DNA of 64,000 nucleotides, taken from Hypholoma sublateritium FD-334 SS-4. Lineage: Eukaryota > Basidiomycota > Agaricomycetes > Agaricales > Strophariaceae. How positions within the stretch are numbered: the stretch's first letter is position 1; each line of letters starts with the position of its first letter. Below, one piece after another: positions 35,511-46,783 of the stretch. Where the stretch lies: assembly GCA_000827495.1 (NCBI GenBank), contig KN817534.1, positions 198,653 to 262,652 on the forward strand. Direction: 5' to 3'. Both the position numbers and the translations under genes were made by a program. A model generated the notes under the pieces. It saw nothing but the letters and a program-made list of their open reading frames with translations, ran no database searches and was not told the DNA's origin.

Positions 35511-38311
35511 ATGTCGCCGCAATACGACGTGAACGAACAGACATGGATTGATATGGCCCGTGCTAGGAATGGGTCGTCGATTTCGGTGGAGAATGTTCGT
35601 GATTTCTTGTACCGTGAGTATACCTGCCTGCGTCCCTTCGATATGCTCTACACTCTAAGATATGCTGATATGGAAACGTACTAGATGGTCGGCAAGAGTG
35701 GCTTGCGCGGTCTAGAATTGTCAGCATTCTTGAGCATGACCCCGTATTTGACAAGTCCAATAGGTAGTTATGATACTGTGGTATATGTGTTTGACTAACA
35801 ACTTATCTACTGCTCAGAGACTTTCTATCGAGAACCGAGAGATACGAACGCGGATTAGCGTTCACGAACCACATCTTCGAATTGCAGCACGTCCACAATT
35901 GGAGCGAGGACGAAACGAAGCTAGCCATCTCCGTTCTCGACGAGCCGCTATCCATTGGCTTGCACAATATCGGTACGTGCCAATTTCTACTGCTTGAACT
36001 TGGCTTGAACTCCAGATGACTGATTGCGACTACTTCTTTCTTATCCCATTCAGCCTTTCAGCCTGTCTTCATGCAGCAAGCTGGGCCAGTGCTCGTAAAG
36101 AAATATGGGCACCTCATCGCTGCACGCACAATATTTGGGTGTTACCTGCAAACTGAGCTTGGGCACGGGACAAACGTATCCCGCCTTGAGACGACGGCGA
36201 CGTTCGTCCCCGCGACGCAAGAATTCGAAATCCATTCTCCTACTCTCACAAGTAGCAAGTGGTGGATTGGTGCGTTGGGAAAGACGGCGACACATGGTGT
36301 GGTCCAGGCAAAGCTTGTCCTACCCGATGGAAAGGACGCAGGCCCACATCTGTTTTTTGTACAATTACGATCTTTGGGTAAGTTATCAAGAATGGCCGCA
36401 TATTTTCCAAGCTCACCGCCAATTAAGATGACCATAGCGTACTTCCCAATATCACTATTGGTGATATCGGTAAGTCTACACGATTTTATTGTTGTGTGTT
36501 TTCATTCCATTTTCTATGTAGGTCCCAAGGCGCTGGCTGGATTCGCCCCGACAGATAATGGGTTCGCTCGGTTTAACCATGTTCGAATCCCCAAAGAGAA
36601 CATGCTATCTGGGTTTGCGCAAGTCACCGACGAAGGAGAGTACCTAAAGCCTCCACATGCGAAGCTTAGCTACGGAGGTGTAAGTTGAACCAAAAGCTTA
36701 TGTCCAATACCTCACTGATGTACCATGTAGATGCTGTATATTCGAGCCAAGTGAGCCTACTTCCAACATTCAATGGTATTTTCGTTGAACTCATTCTCAT
36801 TCTCGCAGCATGGTCACTGGGGGCGGGTGGCTGATTGCTAAAGGTGCACTACTTGAATGTCTACACCGATTAGGTTCTTAAAAACCGTCTTCCACTAGCT
36901 GCTACTGTTTCTATCCGTTATGCCACGGTCAGAAGGCAGGGTGAAAGTACCTCGAACGGATTTGAGAAGCAAATAATCAACTACCCATCCGTTTACTATC
37001 GCCTTCTCCCAATTCTCTCTCGCGCGTATATGTTCATCCAACTCGGTCGCACTTTGGTAAACATTTAGCCCTCAAAACCCTTACCTGTCCTGAACCCATT
37101 GGCAGACAAAAGCGTTTAATACCATGGCAGAGGGTCTCAAGAAAGGCGACACCTCTCTGCTTGCCGAGATGCACGCTACTACGAGTGGATTGAAGATCTA
37201 CGTGTCGACCAGCGGTGTACAAGACTTGGAGACTGCACGCCGTTCCATGGGCGGCCACGGCTACAGTGCCTTTGCCGGCCTTGGAAGACTTTATGCAGAT
37301 TATCTCCCCAGTGTCACGTACGCATTTTGTCCTTTCTACTTGATGCAACGACCGTCTCATGCCACAATTTGATAGGTACGAGGGAGACAATTTTGTCCTC
37401 GACCAGCAAGTCGTTCGTTCAGCACTAAAATCCTACCACCAGCTTTTTAGCGCGAAGACGCCCTCTGTTGCCCTGCTCTCTCCTTCCTCTTCATATCTAC
37501 GTTTCCTAATCTCCCGTCCTTCTGTAGCTCCATCGCTCTCAGCGCAGGAGCTGAGAGACCCAGCGACTGCCATATATCTACTCGAGCTCCGGGCGGCGCT
37601 CATTGTGCATGAGCACGCACAGCACGCTGCAGACCAAGATGCGAGTGTAAACCAGCGCGTTTCGAAGGCTGTCACGGAAGCATTCATCGCTATGCAGGTC
37701 CGGGGAATGATCGACGGCCTCATAGCACTGCAGGAGAAAGATCGCGTGGTAGTAACGAAAGTTTTCTTATTGGTAAGTTACTAATCACCTGCCACTTTCC
37801 TCGTTCGTCGCGCTCGGCGCCATGCTCATTATATGTGTAGTTCCTTTTAACGACAATTGAAGGTGGGCTCGTAGACCTGCTGTCGTTTGGGATTTTTCGT
37901 CCCTTGGAACCAGGATCTGTCGCTACAGACTCCACCCGCGCTATCCGCCTCACTATCAAGCAACTATGCGAAGAGCTGTTACCTGAAGCAATTGGCCTCA
38001 CTGACGCATTCGGATTTACTGATTGGGAGCTGGACAGGTAAGACTTATTTCTTTCAGCGCCAGAAGCACAAGCGCCCTAACATCTGCATACCCAGTGCGT
38101 TGGGAGTGCATAACGGAAAGGTTTATGAAGCTTTATGGAATTGTGCTCAAAGAGAGCCGCTGAACAAAACCACCATTCCTGCGGCATACGAGGTTTGTGG
38201 ACCACTCGCAGGCCGCTGTTATTGGCTGAATATTATTCTGCGTAGCAATCTATCAAGCATATTCTGGGGCGCGGGAAGGCAGCAGTGTTCGCCGCACAGT
38301 CGAAGCTTTGA
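35511..38311 (+). CDS. POX1: peroxisomal acyl-CoA oxidase
   Basis: About 680 residues in many exons. It is a FAD enzyme that oxidises acyl-CoA to trans-2-enoyl-CoA and makes H2O2, the first step of peroxisomal beta-oxidation. The ATG at 35511 opens MSPQYDVNEQTWIDMARARN. Conserved blocks are FGCYLQTELGHGTNVSRLETTATF and KWWIGALGKTATHGVVQAKL (FAD/substrate region), NGFARFNHVRIPKENML, ATVRRQG, SGVQDLETARRSMGGHGYSAFAGLGRLYADYLPSVTYEGDNFVL (catalytic-Glu region) and the C-terminal helical domain. The final short exon spells HILGRGKAAVFAAQSKL and then TGA at 38309-38311; SKL is the canonical PTS1 peroxisome-import signal. The acyl-CoA synthetase at 23.6-25.9 kb acts one step earlier in the same pathway. 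Confidence 0.93.
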
Positions 38312-38561
38312 GCTACAATATCGATAGCCGACTGGCTGAACAACTTATTCGTGTCCAAACGAAACCATAACAGCAAAATTAACCTTCACGGGTAGCCAGC
38401 CCTATTCCTATTCTTGGTGTGATCCTACAGTAGTCGCTTTCGAAAAGTTGTGGATGACTACGATTTTGATATCTGTCGCCGGGCGATTCCAAAAGTTCTT
38501 GAATATAATGATTTATCGCATTGATAAATGACTTTGTCCTTTGGCCATTCCCTCGTCCAGC

Positions 38562-39125
38562 ATGTACCGTCGTAACCTGTTCGTGAAACGCATACTATGT
38601 CTAGTTTCTTTCTTGTTGTTCCTTGCGGGAAGCGTGCTGGCGAACAGTAGCAAATCTGGGGGTGGTATGTAGATTAAAATTTCTGTATTGTTGAACCATG
38701 GCTGACAATTCCTTGTTTTAATAGCAACTTGGTTCAATACTGGAGTGTGTACTATACATTCACTGACCTTCATAGGAGCTGGGAACTGATGAAATGGGTC
38801 TTCTATTAGCTTGGCGCATGCGGAGCGTTCAGTAACAACGGCGACAACATCGTTGCTCTATCACCCGTCGATTATGCAGCGGGGCTCCACTGCTTCAAGA
38901 AAATAAATGTACATCGTCAGTATCAGTCTTATCCTCCAAGAAGTAGTTTGCAGCAGCATAAGCCAATAGTTTCTTATTCTAGACCAGGGGAAGACAGTAA
39001 CTGCCACAATTGTTGACCTTTGTCCATCATGTGGCAAGAGCGCTATCGACCTGTCCCAGGCTGCTTTCCAAACTCTTGCATCGTTGGACTTAGGCATGAT
39101 AGAAGTAACCTGGGAATACGCATAG
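38562..39125 (+). CDS. small secreted RlpA-like double-psi beta-barrel protein
   Basis: About 120 residues. The ATG at 38562 opens MYRRNLFVKR and a hydrophobic signal segment (CLVSFLLFLAGSVLA). Across a GTATGT intron it reads ATWFNTGLGACGAFSNNGDNIVALSP, then AAGLHCFKKIN, and in the last exon GKTVTATIVDLCPSCGKSAIDLSQAAF before ending in VTWEYA with TAG at 39123-39125. TGLGACG and VTATIVDLCPSCG with paired cysteines are hallmarks of the DPBB fold shared by expansin, barwin and RlpA-like secreted fungal proteins. These small proteins are often induced during growth on plants; a direct enzymatic role is unproven. The third donor (GTCAGT) was chosen because it keeps the frame. Confidence 0.78.
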
Positions 39126-39820
39126 AGTTATGAATTCGTCATCTTGATCTGATTTACATTCTTCCACAGTTATCTTTCGTCCTTTGAACGAGTCGTTCTG
39201 CCTTTTGTTTTGACAATAAATTTGCGTTGTTGATTTCACAGTTGCATGAATTTCACCTTCTTACTGTTGGTGAACGGTGGTGGCTAGTACATCAATAGAA
39301 TTACTAGCTATCTGATCTATACCAGAAAAAAAAGTTTTCATTTCCTCTCTATGTTATGCAAGCCGGTTGGTCTTCGATCGACCGTATCCGTTCGAGATTG
39401 GAACTACACGTCCACCTCCGTTACCGAGTTCGTTTGATGAAACCTACTGCGTGTCACCGACGTGGACCTCACCTGTCAACTTTACGTGTCACGGAATCTA
39501 TTCTTTCCATTAGGGTTGAACATAGTGGAAGATGGCATACGGAGTGGATTGATATGATACCATCACGAGAGCTAAGCTAAGTAGAACGAGAGTGCGTCAG
39601 GACAAATGCAGGGCAATGAAAGTCAATATGCATCAGTAACAAGATAAATGGCACGAAAGGACAGCCTGATCATAGAGAAGGCAGGCATGCGCAGATGGTT
39701 GGACTCAGGACTGGGACGCGTACGGGCGACAAATGATGATTGCTTAGAGGAAATAAAAGAAGCGATAACGAAAGAGACAATCGTCGGAGGAAAAGCAGGC
39801 ATGCATAAGTATGTGCAGTG
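39126..39820. other. tail-to-tail intergenic region
   Basis: Lies between the convergent DPBB gene and NST1. No gene or repeat is supported. Confidence 0.4.
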
Positions 39821-42800
39821 TTAAGAGCTCGCGTGCGGGGTCGACGACGCCGCGGCGTTATGATTCATGTACGCCGGGCCGGGAAAAAACCCGCCAGGCC
39901 CTTGCGGGTGCCAGTTATCGCCGTTCGTTGCAGGCGAGTTCGCCCACAGAGAGCCCCCGCCGATGGGCGATACCCCGGGATGGTGCAGATGGTGTAGGTG
40001 GTTATTCGTCCCGATCGGGTTCGGGATAGGGCGCGCAGGTGAAGGCGAAAATCCTGGCGGGCCGGCTGCACCCCATGGAGCCGGCTGTCCGGGTCGCGGG
40101 CTCGTCGGGGCCCAGTTCTGCAGCGACGGCATTCCAACGCCCATTCCACCGCCGATGGCACCCACACGCCGCGGGCCAGCCGTTGAGACAACCTCGTCGT
40201 CGTCCGGGGAGAGCGCTGATGAACCGAGGATGCCTTTAGGGCTGGGGGACCGTCGGTTGGGCGAGCCAGAGCCAGAACTCGCGCCTTCGCCCGAGCCGCC
40301 GGCTATGGGGCGTGCGATGGGCGCGATGGGGCGTGTGATAGGCCCGGGCCCGGACATGGAGGAGTCACCATGGGCCGCCACTGACCCACGCCGGCCCGTC
40401 CCTGGGGCAAGCATAGGCGGCGCTGGCACGCTGGAGCTCATCGACGGCTTAGCCTTAGGAGGACCGATGGGTGACGGCGCGGCGGGCGGAATGTTCACTG
40501 AGCCAGTCAGCGGAACACCGATTGGCATGGGCATGCGGTTGAAGTTGGGATCGAACGACGGGCCTGCGTTGAAGCCCCGCGAAAGGCCCGACGGGAGCGG
40601 CGTCCCTGGGGGAGGGTGGTGCTGCATATTCGCGGGATTGAAGGGATACTGCATCGGCGGGAAGTTGCCTACTCGGGGCGACATATTGGGCGGGGGTATC
40701 ATGACAGGGCCTTGTGGGTGCCCGAACATCATCCCAGACTGAGGAGGTAAATGAGGGGATATCTGTTGCGGGTTCATGTTACCAAGGGGAGGCAGGTGGT
40801 GCGGCCGCGACATATTAGGCTGTTGCTGTTGCTGTTGCATCTGCTGTGGAGCAAGCGGGAGAGGGTGTGGACGCGGTGCCTGTCCTACAACACCAGAAGG
40901 CTGCATCGCTGGAGGTGGTTGGATGTGCTTGTTGTTGACGACCTTCTTGGCATTGGCTACAGCACCGTTAGTGGTCACAGCCGCATTTGGCGCACGAGAC
41001 ACTGATGTAGCCGAGTTATTTGAGGGAGCAGGTGCGACCTTGGTCGGTGCTACCAACGATGACGATGAAGACGATGCTGTAGCGTTGGCACGGACTGGAG
41101 TCTTCACGCTGTTGGCTTGTGCCTGCGCAATAGCGGCTGCGCGCTGTTGCGCAGCGAGCTTCTCTTTGGCCTCTCGCTCCGCCTTCTCCTCCTTCTCCTT
41201 AGCGAGTCTTTTCTCCTTCTCGACCCTTTCCCTCTCCTCACGCTTTTCCTTTTCAACGCGTTCCCGTTCCGCACGCTCTTCACGCTCTTTGGCAAGTCGT
41301 GCTTCACGTTCCTCCTTGGCCTTACGCTCCTTCTCTTCGCGTTCCTTCTTTATCCGTTCGTCCTTTTCTCTCTTCTTCTTCTCGCGTTCCAGCTCGCGCT
41401 CGCGCTCTTCCTGCTGCCGTTTCTTCTTTTCCTCCTCCTTGCGCAGTCTCTCCTCTTCGGCAAGTCGCTTGGCGGCCTCGCGCCGTATACGCTCGTCCTC
41501 CCGCTTTTTCCGAAGTTCCTCTTCCTGTGCAATCTGCTTGGCTTTGATCGCAGCTTCCTCAGCGGCCTTTTCTGCGGTCTTAGCCGCCTTCTCCTCTTCC
41601 TTCGCCAATTTCTGCTGTCTGTATGCCACGGAAAAATAAGTCAACCTCTATATTGCGGAAGTTAAAAATACTGCGCACCGCTTCTTGTCTTTCTTCTTCT
41701 GGTTCTGCGTTTGCTTCTTCATCTCACGGTCGCGGGTGGATTTGTCCTCCTCCTCGAGCTCGCGGAGCAGCTGTAACTGCCGCTCTTGCGCGACCTTTTC
41801 GCGGTACGCAGTGAGAACACGTTGCTCGAACATCCGTGCCGCGAATATCGAGAACATGCGCTTGCCTTCTTCCATCTTCTGCTCCTCCGTCATAGGCTGC
41901 GGGAAAATAGACAGTCAGCGCCGATCCGGATCCGCAGGGTCGCGAAAGTGATGGAGTACCTCCTCTTCTTCCTCCTCCTCCTCCTCTTCGCTAGCGACGC
42001 CGTCCTCGCCGTCTTCGCTGGCATCACGGTCGTCTTCGCTCTCGTCCTCGCTCTCATCTTCGACGTCGTTGGCTGCCTCCTCCTCGCGCTGCATGCGGCG
42101 CTCGGCGAGCTGCTCCATCATCTCCAAGAACTTTTGACCATCATTCTTGAGGAGATCGTCAGCGACAGTGAGGATGTTGCCCGGGCCTGCAGGTACGCAT
42201 TGAGGAACAGGTATCGCGAAAATAGATATAGCATACCAGTGACGGTCAAACTGCTCCCGATGTTGAACAGCCCGTCCCGCCCTTTGCCGGGAGCAGGCCG
42301 CCGGCCGTTCGCTGGCGGCTCTACACGCCTTGCCTGGGCTTTCGGGTTCTGGTGGTGTTCGTCGTCGTCTTCTTCCTCGTCCCCCTCCTCGTCACCGTCC
42401 TCGCCCTCATCATCTCCCTCCTCGTCCTCGTCCCCTTCTTCTTCGCCTTCATCTCGCTCATCCACGTCTTCATCTTCGTAATGTTCCTCATCGTAGTCTT
42501 CCTCTTCGTCGTCATCGTTTGCAGGTGGGTGGTGGTGCGGGTGCGGGTGTGGATGGTGTTGCCGGTGACCGTTAGTGACTGCGGGTAACATAGTTTGGGG
42601 AGGGGGCAGGGGCTGTTGCTGAAGCTTCGGGGGTTTAGCTGCGGCCCGTTTCGAATTAGGCTGCACGGGTGCCACGACAGCACCGTTCTTGTCGAGCTCT
42701 ACACTGCCGGGAAATGGACCGGGCCCTGGTGGAGGAGGGATGGTGCCACCGGAAGAGACGTATCGCTGCTGGTAATTCGCGTACTGTTCTAGCTCCTCGT

Positions 42801-43389
42801 AATAAGCATCGTACAGTACCTCAAGCTCCTCTTCTATCGCATTTCTGAACGATCGGATGAGATCGAGCACGGACGGGAAAAAATCGGTGGCAACAACGCA
42901 CCGCTTCCTGCCACAGACAGCGCACGAGCAGCTGTGTTTCTGCTGCTCTTTCATCTTCTTCAGCACCGTGTCCTTCTCGATCTTCACCAGGTTGCGCCGC
43001 TCCTGCTCACCGAGCCCAAGCCAAAAGTCCTTGATGCGCTCGCGCTCCTCAGTCGTGCTTGTGCTCCAAATCTTGTTGGCGTTCGCCTTGCCCTTGGACA
43101 CCGCGCTGCCCCCTGAGTTGCTAGCCGCCGACACCGGTGCCCGGGCTTTCCCCCCGCCACCTGCGTTGGACGTCGGTGGGGATGGGTGGCGATTCTGTTG
43201 GGGCTGCCCTTGCGGCACCTGCTGGTTGTGCACCGCGGCCTTTGAGGCCGCCCGTGCGCTCTTTGGCTGTGCGTGGGGCGTCGCGGCGGGCAACGTCGAC
43301 GGTGGGTAGCTCATTGGCTGCTTTCCAATGGCTATGGAGGACTGTGTAACTTGTTGGCCGGCTGGCGGATTCGGTCTGCTCACGGGCAT
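39821..43389 (-). CDS. NST1: stress response protein Nst1
   Basis: About 1,110 residues in four exons. Nst1 is a fungal cytoplasmic protein linked to salt and stress tolerance. I started at the ATG at 43389 ([11 protein letters not shown]); the frame is open back to another ATG at 43449, but a TATA motif sits only 18-25 nt above that one. Domains in order: a Pro/Gln-rich N-terminus; a conserved helical core with [33 protein letters not shown] and the Cys motif [13 protein letters not shown]; a His-rich tract; a long acidic Asp/Glu tract; [44 protein letters not shown]; then about 200 residues of charged Glu/Lys/Arg coiled coil; and a Pro/Gly/Asn/Gln-rich tail with a short polyQ run. The stop is TAA at 39821-39823. 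Introns at about 42240, 41960 and 41660 keep the frame. Confidence 0.92.
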
Positions 43390-43466
43390 GGCAGGAGGAC
43401 AACCTGAAAAGTATTGGTCAGCCCGGCTCAAATTTCCCTTCTCCTCCAATTCCCGCTCCGGGTCAA

Positions 43467-43474
43467 CCTTTATA
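43467..43474 (-). promoter_or_regulatory. TATA box upstream of NST1
   Basis: TATAAAGG on the minus strand lies about 80 nt upstream of the ATG at 43389 and only about 20 nt upstream of the in-frame ATG at 43449. If it is used, transcription would start at or below 43449, which favours the 43389 start. Confidence 0.4.
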
Positions 43475-44430
43475 TGGTAGTTTGGCCGGAATCGGCGGGC
43501 GCGATTTCCTTATTTGTCATTTAACTTATTGTGCGCCCGTCCGCTACCTTGTCCCCGTAAGACCATTGTAGAGGGGCCGTCCTTTCATAGTATTCCTTCT
43601 TACGGGCCCTCGCTTGAGGGCCATTCAGTCTATTTCTCAAACCACACATGATCATAAACTATAAGTAAACAAGGGGAGATTCGTGGCCAGAACTCTGCCG
43701 TGGCACGGCCCAAAGCGTATTTTGGATAAAAGATTTCATATTCAAGGGGCCGTCTTCCATTATTGTAAATTTCTACGACTCATCATTTCAATCAATTTCT
43801 TTGCAAAGAAACAATGATTTTATCGTATTCACCCTTTCCGAGTTGACACATTCAAAATATAGCAGTCGAGGCCCCTGCGGCGCCTCTCAACGGCCATTAA
43901 CTGGCGATCAGATCGCACATGAACGTTTTGGTCATTTTGAATATCCTGAGATAGTGAGATAGTTAACGCTAAATCCAACAAGACGGTGCCCGGCCTCGAG
44001 TGTCATACGTAAAACTGAACGTGCATAGGTGTACCGCAGTGCATTTGCTCATGTCATAATTTCACAATCAGATAAGTCCCTTTCTTCAGGAGATGCTACA
44101 TTACTGAGCTATAAAAACATTTACGCCCTGCCACTACTATACTTCTGCCACGTATTTTCTGAGGGGGGCACTAGGAAGCACTTCAAATTTGAACTAGCGA
44201 TTCCGACTCCAGTCATTTGCAAAGTTCGTCGGTGTTAAAAATAGAAGAACAAGGGGGTCACGCGATTACGGTCCAATCACGTCATGATCTACTGTCCCAA
44301 AAGAGACGCGTCCAGGGCGCATTATAAAAAGCTTGCCGCTCGTATTTCGCTTTCTTTGTTGCTTTCTTCCCCGCCGCTCCCTTTCCCCCCTCCTGCTCGC
44401 AGCCATAGCCTCAGAATCTGCTCCGGCGCT
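43475..44430. other. gap, nothing seen
   Basis: AT-rich sequence with only short frames and no family resemblance. It is presumed NST1 upstream region plus spacer. Confidence 0.4.
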
Positions 44431-46060
44431 CGAAATTGTGTTCCGGCCGTCAATTCCGCTTGTGGTTAATCTTCCATCTGTCGACGCCCTCTGACATCAC
44501 AAACACTGGCGGTCCATGCATAGAATTGGAGTCGGACTGGGGTGAGAAGAACGGCTGCTTATCTGGCAGATCTGCCGACCCGCACGCCTTCCCCGTGTGC
44601 GTGTCCGCTTTGCGTCCTGCGGCGCCTTCTTTGGGCCACGCCTAAGAATATGCTTGCTGCGCGCTTCAATCCGCTTGTCTGGGCTCGTGTATGCGCACGG
44701 ACGGCGCATATAGTCTGCATATAGTCACCTCTTGGGCCGCTATCGTGACTCCCTGGTCGCCACGGGTAACATCGGCCTTCCTCCTGCCCGCTGTCCGTCA
44801 CCTTCAATGGGAAATATGCTCTTGATGATCTTCGGTGCCTAGTCTATGACAGGCCTGGCGGTAATGCCACGGCGGATACTAATAGCCTAGGACTCGAGGA
44901 CTGTCTACAGAGTGGCTTCACTTCTTGGCGACGATACTGGCACGCGCAGACACGAAGCTCTCCGACAACATGCGCTATCGAACCGGAGTGAAGTCATTTG
45001 CCCGCGAGGGGTTTTAACAGGACGTTACCTGATTTGCTCAGGTCGTTGTACGTACCACCGGTCCGTTTGAGATTCAGTCCACTGTATTGTCCCCACACCC
45101 GGGTGCCCTCCGTAGGATAAGGAAAAACAGATCCCTGAGATTCTGTCTCGGCCGGTCGTAGCGACGTACGAGGATGAGTATCGCGGGCGCTATAATTTGA
45201 CGGCGTGAGTGTCTGGGTTAGAAGCTCAACATTCCAACGTTCAAAGTCAACGTTCAATTTTCAAAGTGAGTCCGATCCTTATTGCCAAGCAACATATTCC
45301 TCGACAGTGGCACCCACCGCTTGCTTTCCGGTTGTCGCGGAAATCAGTCTATCAAACGAACGTACATCGAATTCCAAGCTGCCAGTACTTCAGGAATCAG
45401 TACTTGGTCTTGATGGTCCCACGAGAATGGTGACTCTATAACGACACTCACCCAGCCAATTCCCTAGCGTTGCTGATGGTTTGAATATCCCACCCCCGTG
45501 GCTCAACTGCTAGATCAAGCGGATACAATCCTTAAGCTTGAGGATCCCAAAATCGACAAGGAGGTCGGCATGCCACACCAAATCGCTGTACAAATAGGCC
45601 TCAATCGCCGCGGCCATTCTTCCTGTTAGTACACCAGCCCTTTCGTAGTGCGCACGCTGGCTCGGTAATATTCTCTTTATCGACGCTGATCCTATGTCGG
45701 TCACTTCGACGGACAAACGCGGTGCTTTTTCTAATCGAAGCCCACATCACCTTGAAAGTTGAAAGCGGTCGACACCTTCCAGACGCAGCTAGTGCAGATC
45801 AAGGTTGTTTTTGATAATCTCGAACGGCCTGAACGAATTGTGCTGGATATATTGCAAAACAAGGGTCTTCAAGCGTTTGTGGATGTCCTTCAATCTCGGA
45901 GTCGTTGTGGGTAACCAACGGCCGGAAACACCCGCATCCAACAGTTCGGCGCTCTCATCGTTCTATCATCGAGCCGGGCCCTCTGACGCACAGGTTCATA
46001 CGCCGCCTGTTGGTCCAGTGCGACATCGCCAAACGATCATGCTCGGCAGCTAATTAGCTA
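44431..46060 (+). pseudogene. possible decayed coding relic, unknown family
   Basis: Several stretches on the plus strand read as coding but are cut by stops and frame changes. About 44790-44990 reads LSVTFNGKYALDDLRCLVYDR and so on. About 45120-45430 reads KQIPEILSRPVVATYEDEYRGRYNL. About 45500-45610 reads LDQADTILKLEDPKIDKEVGM, and about 45780-45920 reads QIKVVFDNLERPERIVLDILQ, in the same frame as the previous stretch but separated from it by several stops. I could not join them into one protein with plausible introns and do not recognise the family. It may instead be one or more real genes with many introns that I failed to resolve. Confidence 0.25.
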
Positions 46061-46783
46061 CACAGTTCACCACATGCCACCGACATCTTCAGGAGTCCGT
46101 GAGGAAAGCGCAGCCGTTTGGAACGAGGCACGGTCGCAAATCCGTAAAGGGTAGACGGGACCTGCGGAGACAACACCTCCTGCGTGCCCGGGACTTCAAT
46201 TGAAGACGGAGAGCACCCGCTTGATCAGGAGTTTGCGTGAATTGAGAAAGAAGAACTAGTCCGGTCGTTTTTCTGGTGAGTTTTTCAGCCGCGAATGATG
46301 TAGGGTGATGCCGCTGGAATTGGGGAACGGTGGGGAAACGAGCTTTGAACTTGACTCTTGCTAGTGAGTGGCAGGAGAAAAAGCGTATGTATTCCCACGA
46401 AGGAACGCCCAATATGGAAACGCAGAATTGCCGCTGCGTTCAGCTCCGACTCGGAGTCCTTCTCCGCTGCTACTACCTTTAGGGCTCATACACCCACTTC
46501 AGGCTACCACCAGATAGTCTCAACTATGACTATTTCATCAACGGAATGCATCATGCAGTGCTTATCTATGGCGAAATGCAGCCATCCACAGCGGGCCACC
46601 CATCTTTAGCTGACTGAGGATCGGTCATAGCCTAGATGGCGCCATCAGTATGCCACTACTGCTCATCGCAATGCCTCGCTACCTCGGAACGGATTATGTG
46701 CCTTATATGTACATCGTACATCTCTCAGGTAATTCTCCCTGATTTCCCCTGCCTTATTCTTATTCCCATCTTCCGCCACGACG
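46061..46783. other. gap, nothing convincing
   Basis: Upstream of the MFS gene. Two short plus-strand frames (46358-46609 and 46636-46935) are out of frame with the transporter and look like chance. Confidence 0.35.

Noticed and set aside
40776..41665. Long plus-strand open frames (up to 291 codons) opposite NST1
   Set aside because: They are mirror images of the charged coiled coil and Pro-rich parts of NST1, with Ser/Phe/Leu-rich nonsense composition.
41786..42588. Plus-strand frames with poly-Ser or poly-Phe/Val runs that look like membrane helices
   Set aside because: They are antisense readings of the acidic Asp/Glu tract of NST1.
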